A stretch of DNA of 64,000 nucleotides from Polytrichum commune (lineage: Eukaryota; Streptophyta; Polytrichopsida; Polytrichales; Polytrichaceae): the NCBI GenBank assembly GCA_950295325.1, contig OX485803.1:10168001-10232000 (forward strand), written 5' to 3'. This document shows positions 26,938-39,173 of this stretch, one piece after another; the stretch's first letter is position 1; every line of letters starts with the position of its first letter. The position numbers and the translations under genes were made by a program. The notes under the pieces were generated by a model. The model worked only from the letters and a program-made list of their open reading frames with translations. It had not been told where the DNA came from and ran no database searches.

Positions 26938-27618
26938 TCAATGTGTTTACCAAACAATTGCATAACTTCAAATATCTACTCACCTCATTAACCTCCTTCT
27001 GAACGTCTTGATATCTATTTCTATTGTCTTTGAATTGATGTGGCATTTGATCAACATTGATGCGAACTATCAATTCCTTTGTTGTATGTACGTACTTGAA
27101 TCATTATGGCCTTGACTTTCACATGCCCTTGTTGTCATGGGTCGAGGATCGCTTGCCATTCTTGTACCTTTGCTTGTAGGCCATGAAAGTGGCTCGAGAG
27201 ATTCCATGAATATTTCACTAAGCACAAAGACAAATCATTTTACCTTCTACTACTATTCCATGTCTAGATCCCAGACTTATAATCCTACTGAAAATTTTGG
27301 TAGCCCATTCCCCCCGTTCCACCAAAGGACTTGCCCCAATATTTACTTAAATAAGTTGGGTGGATGCTTATGGAAACAATTTATAACAATTCTCCAAACA
27401 ACATTCTTGATCGCTAACAACATGAATGGATCCTACATCAAGAAGACGACTAGGTTTTGAAGAGTTTATATGATTGCAATCATTAATGGAGTTGTTATAG
27501 GGAGCTTTTCTCATCACACTGAAGAATTATTTGCTCTTACTAGAAGAAATTTCACATACAAAGTCCTCAACTTCAAAGAGTAGAAGACCATTATCAAAAC
27601 ATGTTTGTGTAAGACACT

Positions 27619-29482
27619 TGTAGTTTAGTTTTTGGTTACAAACAAAACCTAGGGAAACACTCAGGGAAGACTAAAAAGGTGACTTGTATATCATCTAGGT
27701 GTCTCATATAAGTTTGATTAAGGAAAGCACCGGGTACATTAATGGGAAGTACTTGTGGTAGTAAAGGCGGTGTGGGTAATGCTTGTGGTACGATCGGTAT
27801 TAGTAAGGGTAGAGGTGTTAAAGGGTTTTGAATTGCCTCTACTTGTGAAATGCCTAAAGTTGAACCAAAATATAGTTGTTGAGGTTTAATAGATGATAAT
27901 GTTTCCTCTTGACCTTTATTGTGTGTAGATTTTGGACTCTCTACATTTGGTTCCGTTTCAGGATTTTCATTTTGCAATTTAATGACAGACCTTAACTAAC
28001 GCTTTCATCTTTCAACTTTCTTCCTCTGATAGTCTATAGCAATTGCACGATCCTCTCTAGCCTTATCATTGACCACTTTTCTCACTGAGGCTATTTGTGC
28101 GTGTGATCTTTCATGTGCAGTTTCCAGTACGGAAATTGCATATGATCATATGTGAACACTCACTACGTTTGCCTTCATCTATTGCATTTCACAATCCATC
28201 TTCTCCCATTCAAGCATAATTCTGCAAAATTAACAAAATTCTTGCCCTAAAGTGAAGAATCATAAAAATCTGGAATGTTAACACTTACACACGGATCAAA
28301 GGGTCCGTAATAAAACCGAGCGTCAAAAGTAGTAAATTGTCCACCATTCAAAAACCATAACCAAATTTGTTGATTGGAAAAAATTATGCTTTATGTTGGC
28401 TATAAATCACGAACATAAATCTAAGGTCCACTTTCAATCTCGGACAACCTTTGTTAGTAATTACTTCATTAAAACCCTCACCATTATTCCAGATATTTTC
28501 CAAAATCTTTTCTTGAAGATGCATGGGTAAATTAAGGAAATTGGTTAAGAATCCTTTTGGATAGATTGGATGATTTGGTCCAATATGGATTCCGGCTCCC
28601 CAAAATGATGCTTTATAAAAACGGTATAAAGCAACAAACAGATGTGGTCCCTAGTATAACTCATTATCAAGGGTGCTCAATTCTTGTGGTTAAGCTCCCA
28701 CGGCCACATCCTGAAAATTGACACATTGGTGTTAAAGATAAGACACTCATAAGATATCAGTTTGTGACCCAATTGTACGGGTTAACACTTTTGATTTCAA
28801 AATTTCCATAGATTTGGGTTTGAGCTTACGTTTATTCAATTCACAATCCCTTGAATAGAGTCCTAGACCTTTGCAAGTCCAACAAACTATTTGTGGAGGT
28901 GACTCTGTTTGATAAGTACTTCAATATGTTTTGTTATGAATAATGCTTTAGCTGGTGTTTTAAGTTGACATTTACAAACTCGGTTGACAATCCTTTCAAC
29001 AACTTCCTCGAAGCCTATAAGGCTTATCTCTCCCAAGGTAGTCTTGGACATGCCGAAGGGTGTATATTTTAAAGGATAATTTAGTGAATTTTGATGACCT
29101 CTAGATTTCCATACTTTGGGTTGATTCATAAAATAGACATTTGGTTGTAACTCTAGGCGCTTGGTTTTTGATATAATTTTGAATTTAAATTATTGCATTT
29201 AGATTGTGAATTTAAAAAAAAAATAGTTGTGTACTTATATCCTGACTTTTTGTGTCTCCTAAAGATTTACTTTAAGTTCTTTATTCAAAATCCAAGCCCA
29301 TCAATATTTCTAATAACCTTATATGCCTAGACTTAAATCGACCGAAGCCTTCATCGGCAACGGCGCCAAATCGTAGTTTAGTTTTTAGTTCCAAACAAAA
29401 CCCATGGAAGCACTCAGGGATGACTTAAAAGGTGATTTGTATATCATCCAGTTGTCTCATATAAGTTGGATTAAGGAAAACA
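27619..29482 (-). mobile_element. Retroelement with 111-bp terminal repeats and tRNA-Asp-type primer site
   Basis: Two similar direct repeats of exactly 111 bp lie at 27619-27729 and 29372-29482. Read on the minus strand each starts TG(T/C)TTTCCTTAATC and ends AAACTAC(A/G). Just inside the right-hand copy the minus strand carries TTTGGCGCCGTTGCCGATGA (primer site 29368-29351). This matches the 3' end of plant tRNA-Asp, the primer typical of Tat/Athila-type Ty3 elements. The interior is 1.64 kb, too small for full gag-pol. It contains a broken minus-strand frame with WTCKGLGLYSRDC, a possible zinc-knuckle remnant, and blocks such as ASFWGAGIHIGPNHP. I found no obvious polypurine tract and no matching 5-bp duplication, so the borders could be incomplete. 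It is most likely a non-autonomous, TRIM-like derivative. Confidence 0.55.
29351..29368 (-). other. Primer-binding site, tRNA-Asp type
   Basis: The plus strand reads TCATCGGCAACGGCGCCA, nearly the 3' end of plant tRNA-Asp including CCA, so the minus strand is the primer-binding site. It lies three bases inside the 111-bp repeat. Confidence 0.7.
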
Positions 29483-30340
29483 CCAAGTTATTTCATTTTA
29501 TTTTGGATTAGAACTGACAGTTGGGTTATGGGTAAGGGATAAAAACTTTAAAAAACTCTCCAAGTCAATACATGCATTTGTGATAGTCACTCACCTCACT
29601 CTAATTTCCCAGGCAATAGGCTGGCAGTGAGTTCATTTTAATTGGACCAAGTGCGGTGCACAAGCATAGCCACAGCCATAGTCAATGGTCTTGCATGAAT
29701 AACTCATTTTTGTTTATTTACTGAAGCCAAGGGCACTTCAGTGTAGTCAATAATCTTGTATTAATTAATAAATTTTAGTGGAACTTGAAAATATTGTGTT
29801 GTTATCCTTTCGGGTCTCTCTAATTTCTTTAATAACTGACAATTTTAATTGCACAGTCTGACAATGGTCTTTTTACCTGATCTTGGCAAAATCTTGCACC
29901 CATAAATCACGACAATAGGCCATACCACAATCAAGTTAATGGAACATGACTAGATCCTTTAATGTACCTTAGGAGATTCAATATTCAATTTATAATACCA
30001 TCGACTTGGTCGCGACCCACTTAAATATTTCTTTCATTTATTAGGTTGTTGGGTCAATGGTCTAGTACGTTGAAATATCATGTATTCACGTCATCAATCT
30101 TGCATGCCTTCTTAGAAATCTCCCCAACCTTAATTGGGAATTATATACTTACCATTGGCGAGTCAATAAGTTGTTTGGTCTCCCCAACCCTTGCTTCTTC
30201 CGACTTTGCTTGAACAGTTTGCGACCAAGGGCTGTCCTTTCATCACTTGTCATAAGTTAGAAAAACTACCTAGATACGCTCTGAGATACAAAGACCATAG
30301 TCCTCTCAACTGCATGAATTTCTCAACAAGTATCTTAAGT
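29483..30340. other. Gene-free interval between the TRIM-like element and the SINE
   Basis: AT-rich sequence without a recognisable gene, repeat or transposon end. Confidence 0.35.
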
Positions 30341-30353
30341 GAAGACTAATTCA

Positions 30354-30716
30354 GGCACCATGGGCCTTGGCTTGGTCGTTAGGGCTCATGGCCCCCAATG
30401 AGGAGGTTGTGGGTTCTATTCCCCATGCCGGCGTGGTGCTCACCACCTTAGTCCACCCAACTATGGTGGGGGGTCCTTGGACCTTATTGTATGGGTACCT
30501 CAAAGCCCTTTGGGGGGATACCATGTCCGGTATCTTCAAGGCACTAGTGGCTAGCTAGGAACTAGTATGGTGTGTCACTATAGTGCCCATCCTCGAAAGG
30601 GGAGAGTAGTATTGCCCCAATGCCCCCTTGTCTGGTGGGCATCGGGTCATTGACATTACGAACGGACACTTTATTCACGCCGGCCCCTTCAAAGGGACCG
30701 GAGTTTCTATCTATTT
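30354..30716 (+). mobile_element. tRNA-derived SINE with 13-bp target duplication
   Basis: A 363-bp element is flanked by perfect 13-bp direct repeats GAAGACTAATTCA (30341-30353 and 30717-30729). Its first 70 bp carry a polymerase III promoter. The A box resembles TGGCTTGGTCGTTAGGG (about 30368-30384) and the B box is GGTTCTATTCC (30412-30422, canonical GGTTCGAATCC). The body is more GC-rich than the neighbourhood. The end TTTCTATCTATTT lacks a long A tail, as in many plant SINEs. It encodes no protein and would have depended on LINE enzymes for movement. The identity of both duplications suggests a fairly recent insertion. Confidence 0.85.
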
Positions 30717-30729
30717 GAAGACTAATTCA

Positions 30730-33540
30730 TCGAACATTCTCGCCACTGGGATCATTCATAAAAGAGTTTATTGCTTGTGCTAAATTACATTTATGCATGT
30801 TATGGTGACATGCGGTAAAAAAAAATCTCTTTTTGACACATGTTGATTGAAAGTTTCAAATCATTTCCCTCAACTCCTTTGTAGCAAATATCATAACCTT
30901 ATGTTCACTTGAATGTACCGTCATGAAACGAAAAGAGATTGCCTTCACTACTGAGGCCTAAGCTTAAGTGCTTTCATATATCTACGGTTAACTTAATCCT
31001 CCACCAATTCAATCACTCCATCAACTTCAATAAAAGACTTCACAATTCCCTCTGCAATTATGAGAAAGGATCCAATTGAATGGACAGACAAACAATCCGG
31101 TATGGACCCTCTGCATTAATTAAGAAGAACCGGCGGTTAGTTATGACTGAGCCAGTGGAATTTAAGAGGTAACATATTGAAATTTGCGGCTTCGGGAGAA
31201 TCACGGATCATCTTAGAGGAATCTATGGAAGATACTTCGAATAAATAAAGCAAACCCATAAGATGTCAACATGTAAACCGGTTGGATTTAGAATCACTAA
31301 GAGCTTGACCAACGATTTTTTTTAAAAAAAAAAAAAAAACTTTCCGGGCGCTGCTCTGGACATTCCTCAACTGTTTGAAACTTCAGATTATTATCTTTCC
31401 ATTACTGAGCTCTCTCTCTTCCTGTTATCACCACTCGGAAATTCAGCGCATCTAAGTTAATTTCTCCCCCTCTCAGACAGTAATAGATAATGAAATTACT
31501 TATTAGCACGGATTGACTTCAAGTTGATGTATATGGATATGATTCAGGAATCCCTCCCGATAAATTTAAGCAACTACACCACATAACAAATGATCACACA
31601 TAGATGGCAACAAATTAGGTATCTTCCAGTACATTCACCCTGGATTAACCTTTTCAAATACTTGGTACCATAGACAATTGACTGGCAAATTTGCATCACA
31701 TCTCAAGGTTGCAATTCACAAATAACACTCAGCAATTGATTCACACAAGGTAGTTACAAAAATTGGCAGAGTTATGGTACATCAAAAAACTAAAGTTTGG
31801 GGGGCCTCGACTAAGAATTGCCCTCCTGAAATACCTTTTCAACAACGCTGTAGATGTGAAGATTCATGCCCATCTCCATCAGACTATAACCTTTGCAATC
31901 CCTCGTTTTATGATATCTCAGGACCTCAGTCTATATGCACATGCTAAATTAGGAAAATCTAGTTCATATGAAGTCCTATTCACATTAGAATCCTATTTGC
32001 ATTAAAGAACACAAAAAATCAATATCACAACACCACAATTTCATGGGGATTATTTGGTCACTTTGTCCAGCCATTGCATTGATAACCATCACGCTAACAT
32101 GATTAGGACCTGGTGGAAAGCATAGTCAATTACACAACTCCATTACCCTTCATAGAACTTATTTTCATCATCAACCCATGCTAAGCATGAGAACTATCAT
32201 CAAATAATGTCTCTTGTCCTAAACGTTGCTAAGCCTATGCCATTCTTGTCCTTCAAAAGAAAGTGACATATCAAAATCAAAGGTAAGTGCATGCATTCCT
32301 TCAAATTACTATAAATCATTTTTCAGTATTTGTTAGATGCAACTGCATTCTCTAGAATGGGTACACCTATAATATCTAGAGCTATGAATTGATTTATCCA
32401 CAAATTAATTCTTATTGTGAGCTCTCTTGTGCATACCAAGAAACTTGTAATGTATAAGCACTGTGAGGCCTCCTGATATTATTGGAAGCATCTATATAGG
32501 GGGAACATCTTTATTATAATAGTGAATATTCACATAATTAAAACATGTTGTTTTTGTGAAGGTGATAGAATATGTTTATATTTAGGTCACCTATGAGAAT
32601 TGCACTCATGCCACGTGTTGGGAACTAATAGAATCATAATGACATTATGACGTACATGGCATGACATATTGATACATGTTGGAGAAAGTTGTGAAGGGAG
32701 GTGCAATTTAGTTTCACGAAACACATGTGATACTGATAGTGCACATCTTTCAGGGGGTTTATTCAGAGTGTATTATGGAGGCGAGCCGTTAACTCCATCG
32801 TGACATCCATGACGTGGTCATTAACGAAATGTCCAAGCTAATAAGCAATCTACTCTCTTAAAATGGTGATAATAGACAAGCAACTATAATGGCAACCGCT
32901 CATAACGCAATATAATCTACATATCATCTATATAGAATCGTGATCCGTTAGGGTGGCGTGATTGTGTTGGGAGCAATATGTATTGGGAGCTCTCCTAAAG
33001 CCATTTGTATTTATGTTTCCACAACAAAGCCTTGGGGCGCTGCGGAGTGAATATAAATCCTTCCCGGCTTGCAACAAGATTTAGTTTACCATCCTCTTAG
33101 TTATCCCCATCCATAACTTGGCCTCTTTCAATCCATTTTTGGGTAGAAAATTTTGTGTTGCAGATCCACGAGCTGCCTAAAGAAATAGGTTTAGTGTAGA
33201 TAAGAGTTGTTGCGCATTTCTAGCCAATTAAGTTTATATCTTGGACATTGTCTTATTGTTTCACATTCCTAAAAATTTGCATTTTGAACATTCCCTATGC
33301 AAGTGCATTGGGTTGCTGCATTGTTAGCGAGTTTCTTGTATGGGATACATTCTTGATGGAAATTATTTGAGGGTTGAAGGGTAAGGTATTTTGATGTATT
33401 ATGTTTGAGTTTCTTGCACTGGGAGCACACTTGATGTTGAAAATTTTAGGATTTATGCTTGGGTTTGTTGCAATTGCGGAGAGCAACTTGCATAAGGAGG
33501 TCTATAATACTAGACGATTTTGTTATCACAATCATTGTAC
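30730..33540. other. Gene-free AT-rich tract
   Basis: No gene, RNA gene or transposon end recognised. There are an A run at about 31320-31340 and one dispersed palindrome variant at 32982-32997 (ATTGGGAGCTCTCCTA). Confidence 0.4.
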
Positions 33541-34641
33541 ATCATTTTGGGTGACCATCCAAGAGCAGCTAGAGAAGGAACAGGGCAAGGTGAAGGCAGG
33601 CCGAGCAAGCGGCGACAGAGGCAAGGCGAGTGCGAACTGAGGGCGGGGACGAAGGCAAGAACGCGTGGCAACGGGGGACGAGAGCGAGGGGCAGTAGAGG
33701 TCTGGCGCTGGGGCCATAAGCCGGGTACCTTCGAAAACAAAGAGCCAGGCTGGGCAGGTCAAGACCCGGACGAAGGACCTGGGTACCTGGAGGAGGAAGA
33801 CGGGGAGCGGACCAACGTGGGTAGGCCACGTGTGCCAGGAACGGATGTGGAGCCGGGACTCGGGAACCCCGGTTATATAGGAGCCAACCGAGCCCGAGTA
33901 TCCACGGGAGCCGGCCACGTGGAAAGGAAAAGATCTTGGGAACACACTTAGAACAATGGGAACCTACTTAGTGCGGCGGGAACGCGGATTAAGCCTCGGG
34001 AACGATACCTAAGTCGGCGGGAACCAAGGACGAGACCGTTGGGGAACGGATGAAGGCATTAGTAGGATAGGATTAGTTTTAGTGATGACATAGTCACTTT
34101 TTGATGAGAGGCAAGCACCTTAGTAACTAGAGGTAGTGACCACTTAGGATTTAGCGAACAATGAGTGGACACGTACTTACTAAAGGATGTGGATGACGGA
34201 CAAAGCCAAGGGATGAAAATCCCTTGGATGACATTAACCGCCTTAACTATCTAAGCAATGAAGGATGAAATTGGGAATGAATGACTCATGGATGGTAACC
34301 GAACCCACCTAGGTACATCTAGGAAATTAGAAGAACATAACCAATCTTCCCCACAATAACATCTATATTTAGCACGTGTGGGTTCTGTAAATAGATCCGG
34401 CAGACCTAAATTTAGACTGCAGCCTTAATTCAGACTATAATTAGCCTAATTAGACATTTGGCATTAGGGGGCCACACCTAACCGCTAATTCAACCAATTA
34501 TAAGATTTCAAAACCTATATAAAGGGGGCACTACGGACCCCTATAGCACCTCATTATTCATTTCAACAATCCAACGTGAGCGTCAAGAGGAGCATTATCG
34601 GGAGCGTTTTAACGAAGACCTATTTGGAGCATTATCGGGAG

Positions 34642-35698
34642 CAGGCCATAAATTTGACACCCTAGCCAAATTTCCAGGGGACACCCTGTCCCAAATTTTG
34701 GGTGTCCCAAGGACACCCTGCTCCAATTTTTGGGTGTCCTCATAAATTTCTCTTAAGTTTTTTTGGTCAAAATAGGTACAATTTTGAAAAATATATAATA
34801 TCATTTCAAAATCTCAATTAAAAATAAACAAATCACTACATATCATAACTTGCAATGCAAATCAAACCTACAAGCGGCGGCCTTTCATAGTACACCACTT
34901 CACCCATACTTGTTCAAAGTCAATGGCCTCTATGGGGATTTTTGCCATTGCAACTCTCATTTGTGCTTCCAAAGTCTCTAATACCAAACTACACCGTAAA
35001 GTAGATTTAATATGATTTTGAGTAGAAAATCCTCTCTCACAAGAAGTTGTACTAGCAGGAATTACAAGAACAGCTTGCCACAACTTTGTCATATGAGGAT
35101 ATCTTCCAACATAGTCCAAATTGGAAGAATAAACCATTCAAGCTTGGTGCATTTTAAGACCACCACATGAAATATGAAGTGTATCCAAAAACCTCGAAGC
35201 TCTGATTTTAAACCACGCTCATAAAAAAGATTCCCTCCATTAGTGCAGAAGTGGTCAATGAAACTCTGAAGCCATAAATGAGCATTTCGATGAAGAAGTC
35301 TCAAGTCTGTTGAAAAACAGACAGGGCTAAATAGCTTAGCTGCATTGAAGAGCTTCAAATCAGGAAATCGTTGCTGCAATGATTCTATCACCTTAACCAC
35401 GTAGGCCTGTGCAATCACCTTGCACCCATGGAGGGTACCATCACCACCAAACTCAATTGCATGAGGCAATGGTACATAATGCAATATATGTGAATGCACC
35501 ACTCCTGTAGAGTCTTGAAAATGGATCTCACCACCTCTAGAAATGTCCAAAAATTGTGCCACAAATTTGGTATCCGCTGATACGCCCTACAAGTACAGGG
35601 GACACCCTTGTAGGATTTTTGGGTGTCCTCGGGGACACCCTGTTTGAGACAGTCTAGAAAGCAAAATACACCCCCCAGGGTGTCAATTTTATGCCCTG
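34642..35698 (-). mobile_element. Deleted hAT transposon
   Basis: This 1,057-bp element has terminal inverted repeats: left end CAGGCCATAAATTTGACACC, right end (inverted) CAGGGCATAAAATTGACACC. The flanking 8-bp duplications are ATCGGGAG (34634-34641) and ATTGGGAG (35699-35706), differing at one base. Subterminal GGACACCC / GGGTGTCC repeats sit at both ends. The 8-bp duplication, the inverted repeats and the encoded dimerisation domain all indicate the hAT superfamily. The element is far too short for a full transposase, so it is an internally deleted, non-autonomous copy. Confidence 0.85.
34868..35562 (-). pseudogene. hAT transposase C-terminal remnant
   Basis: Two overlapping minus-strand frames (35562-35089 and 35137-34868) encode the end of a hAT transposase. 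The second carries the dimerisation signature STTSCERGFSTQNHIKSTLR followed by LETLEAQMRVAMAKIP. The first has FPDLKLFNAAKLFSP and related blocks of the plant ZNF862-like branch. The frames are shifted relative to each other, and the zinc finger and the catalytic N-terminal part are missing. It cannot encode a working transposase. Confidence 0.75.
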
Positions 35699-35812
35699 AT
35701 TGGGAGCGATTTGAAGACAATCGGAGCTTCGCGATTTTACTCGAGGAATCAAAGATCTTTTCAACAACCTTGAAGACTCTAAAACGTTTAGAGATATTTG
35801 AAGACTTGAAGG

Positions 35813-35948
35813 ATTGAAATATATCCTCGAGCTTGAAGACCTAAAGGATTGAAATATTATCCTCAAGCTTGAAGACCTAAAAGATTGAAATATTATCCTC
35901 GAGCTTGAAGACTTAAAGGATTGAAATACTATCCTCGAGCTTGAAGAC
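35813..35948. repeat. Minisatellite, 36-bp unit, about four copies
   Basis: The unit CTTGAAGACCTAAAGGATTG plus AAATATTATCCTCGAG is repeated head to tail about four times with few differences. It continues into a longer, irregular tract (to about 36720) built from GAAGAC, GAGGGCCCG and GGACCACGAGGC phrases. One strand is strongly purine-biased. Confidence 0.85.
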
Positions 35949-38900
35949 AACTGAAGGCCCGCGGCTGAGGGACCACGAGGCCGCAAGGCGTGAAGACGAA
36001 GACCGAAGATTTAGAGAAATTTGAAGACTCTAAAACTCTTAGAGATATTCGAAGACTGAAGGCCCAAGGGTGAGGGACCACGAGGCTGCAAGGCGTGAAA
36101 ACGAAGGCCGAAGACTTAGCGATATGTGAAGATACTCGAAGACGAACGGCTTCGAGTTTGAAGACCGGATTTAGACTGAGAGCCCGCGATACTGAAGGCC
36201 CGCGGACTGGGTACCATGACTGGAGGATCACGGAACCGGACGGCGAGTTTCCGAGACTTGAAGACTGATTCTTAACGAATCCGAAGACTCGGAGATATGA
36301 AGACCCCTTTTGGGTGTACCTTGAAGATTGAGGGCCCGAGGTACTGAGAGACCACAAGACCATAGGAACGAAGACTAAAGACCTGTGAAGTATTTGAAGA
36401 CTTGATTGAAGACTTTTGAAGACCGGGAGAACATGGAAAACTAAAGGGGCCACAAGACTGAGGGCCCATGAGACTGGAGGACCAAGAAGACTTTAGGATT
36501 TGAAGGTCTTTTCAAGAGATTACGAAATCAAGAACTGCAAGAAAAGACTTGAAGACATTAAAAGCTTTCTTCAAGATTTGGAGACTGAGGGCCCTCGGGA
36601 CCAGAGGACCGCAAGCTCGAGACCAAGACCGCAAGTTTGAAGCCCTTTCGAGGACTAAAGGTTTAAACGAACTTTCTAACCAAGATCTAAGATACCTTTT
36701 GGGTCTAAGGAGATGACAAGATATCAAAAGTGAAGATGCTAAGAGATTGACAAAATCCGAAGCTCATCGTGAAAACAAAGAAGATTGCGTAAGGAATCCA
36801 AGACCGAAGCATTCAAGAGAATAGGAAGATTAGAGAAGATCCTTCCTAGGAATTTAGAGATATTCAAGAATAAAGAACTAAACTCTCATGAGTAGAGAAT
36901 ACAAAGGAAAACCAGACAAAAGGGAACTTTAGAAGAATGAAGACATTAAGAGGATTTCAAAGCCATCATTCGAGAAAAGAAGAAATTAAAGACCATCAAG
37001 TAATCAATTTCCACTTTGAAGGCATTGTAATGAATTGTTAAATGAAAACTCTCAAAGTAATGTGATTGTGAACTTTGGTTGAGGATTTATAAATGAATGG
37101 AAGAATGTTGTTATTGATTACAAAAGAACACTCTCTTCATTCATAACACTTAACCTCGACATTAGGATTTCGGGGAACATAAGCTTGAAAGCTTAGGCTA
37201 CTTTTTCCTTAGAGATTTATCCAAGAGGAAACACCTTCAAAAGTTAATTTAGATAAGTGTAGTGTCCATGTAAACCGGTCAGCAGCGGGTTACACCGTCT
37301 AAGTTGCTGAGGGTTTGAAGGTGACCTCGACACATTTGTAAATCGTACACTCAATTTTGTTCAAGCAAATTATTTTCTCATATTTGTTTGTCATGTGTAT
37401 AATTTTATTTTGGACAACGAGTTCATATGTTGAGTTGTAGAGCATATTGAGAGGTCTTCCGATCAATATGATTATAGTGTAGAATTATTGAGGAATTAGA
37501 TGTTCCATCTCTTAAATTCGTTCGTTCACAACAAGGAGATTTTCTATAAGTGGGAGATGGGTACTCATCAATTGAAGCATTTGTTGTCTAAAAACATTGG
37601 CATAAACGTAGGAAGTATTCTTTACCAACGATGGCTACATATTTAGTGAAGGAACATGTTGAGAATTGGGGTCGTGAGATGGTGGAGGACACTGCTCAAA
37701 ACACCATGACAATTAGATTGGTGTATGTGGTAAAAGGTAAACAACCACACCGTCTTTCGTAGAGATGGACATCTAGAAGTATTATGATGATTGTGTCATC
37801 TTAAATATCTATGAATCCTCCACCTTCATAATTTTTTGTGCACCCTCCTGTGAAATCTTTTGTGCCCCTCGCTAATATATGCGACAAAACAATGGCAAAA
37901 TTGTTATCAAACAAGAGCTTGTGACACAACATAGTTGGAAACGTCCTAACAAGGGGAAAGGATACAAGGCATGGACTTACCAAGACTAAGTGGATTTGTC
38001 CAACATGCACAAATTTGACACCTCTTTCACGATCATGATGCAGGAACTCGTGAGGGGAACTAACGCAAGGAATGCTTGGCTAAAAAAAGGGAAGGACTCA
38101 ATGTATATTTTCCAAGAATCAACTCTTCCAAAATTTTGGACAATAATTGAATTTTACATGTAGGGGTTGTAGCCTAGGGAAGTGCTAGATGATAGGATGA
38201 GGAAAAAACACATTGTCACCAAGATGAAGGTATTGAACAACGTTACGGGGGTTGTGAATGAGTGGGGTGTTTGTTTTCCTCTAGATATAGGATGTGCATC
38301 AAATTACTTTATTGCCACTGGTGTGGTTTTTTAACTCCTAATCCAACACAAATTCTTGAAGATGTTTGAAGACGAGGTTGAGAAAAAAATTCCACACCAT
38401 TGGGGATCCACTATTTTTTTATTTTTTTTGCTCCTTGTAGACTGTAGCAAGATGCATCATATGGCTTCTTGACCTTAGTGTTTGGGATTATGACAATGTG
38501 GTTGTCTTTCTCAATATTATGTTGGAGACATTTGTTGTGGTACTTCCTTGGGAGACCTCGGTTATAGTGTACGTCTTGATGATTTTCCCAAAATCTCTCA
38601 CAAAGGTTGAAAGTGCAAAGCATTTGAAGAAAATGTTCAAAGTCAACAAATTAGTGGATTTTAAAATTTGGAGACGCTAAAGCAATCTCCTCTAGGGACT
38701 TAGTTGACCATGGGTGCTTAACTTGGTGTTTTATATTTTGACAACCTTGCGGGGATAGCATTGAAATATGATAGAATTCTTGTCAACATCCAATGTGCTA
38801 CAAATTTGACATTATTGGGATTTCAAAAACGAGTTCCTATTATTCACGTCATCAAAACCAAATCATTGTGAATACCTTTGCCAAGATATAGTAGCAAAAA

Positions 38901-39151
38901 TCATAAGTTTTTTGCAAAGTTCAACATTTGAGTGAATTGTTGATGCAACACAAGGGGCTAATGACAAATAGAAGGGTGTGGAGGTAGTTGAGACGCCACA
39001 TACATAGCAAAAACTAAAGGATGTTGCCATGGAGGAGCTAGAAGACACACATGCCCAACATCACAATGAATTTGTCAATGAGATGGAGACTTGCAATCTT
39101 GCAAATCAAGAGATTGTGGGGGAGAGGGGGGGGGGCTCAAACACTCATGAG

Positions 39152-39173
39152 GCATCAAGAGCTCTCCCGATGC
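39152..39173. repeat. Dispersed palindrome, GCATCAAGAGCTCTCCCGATGC form
   Basis: An inverted repeat of about 22 bp with one mismatched pair. Related sites follow at 39656-39674, 40501-40521, 41074-41094, 42709-42729 and 42833-42853. Confidence 0.65.

Larger units (their letters stand above)
22863..27618. other. Gene-free AT-rich tract with recurrent palindromes
   Basis: No gene recognised. Five or six copies of the short ATCGGGAGnnCTCCCRAT-type palindrome occur here (23481-23500, 24761-24780, 25481-25500, 26672-26690, 26795-26814, 26918-26937). Open frames such as 27137-27460 show no domain I know. Confidence 0.4.
33590..37330 (+). mobile_element. LTR-like, promoter-bearing tract of an unclassified retroelement
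   Basis: A GC-rich block with repeated CGGGAAC (33590-34060) is followed by a TATA-like CCTATATAAAGG near 34514. A 2.4-kb purine-rich segment dominated by GAAGAC repeats follows, ending in an AACCGGTCAGCAGCGGG segment near 37280. Promoter followed by an AG-rich leader is the layout of large plant LTRs. I could not find a primer site, a partner LTR or TG/CA borders, so the limits are approximate. The hAT element at 34642-35698 interrupts the tract. Open frames on both strands here follow from the repeats and are not genes. Confidence 0.35.

Noticed and set aside
27614-29487. 5-bp target duplication for the 111-bp-repeat element
   Set aside because: The flanks ACACT and CCAAG do not match, so no duplication is claimed.
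30361-30430. Possible tRNA gene
   Set aside because: A and B boxes are present, but the segment is the head of a 363-bp element with target duplications, and I could not draw a convincing cloverleaf.
33520-33951. 143-codon arginine/glycine-rich frame
   Set aside because: It lies in a GC-rich LTR-like block with open frames in several phases on both strands; no recognisable domain.
35654-36469. Serine-rich minus-strand open frames up to 174 codons
   Set aside because: They arise from the purine-rich minisatellite and GAAGAC tract; there is no domain and the other frames are open as well.
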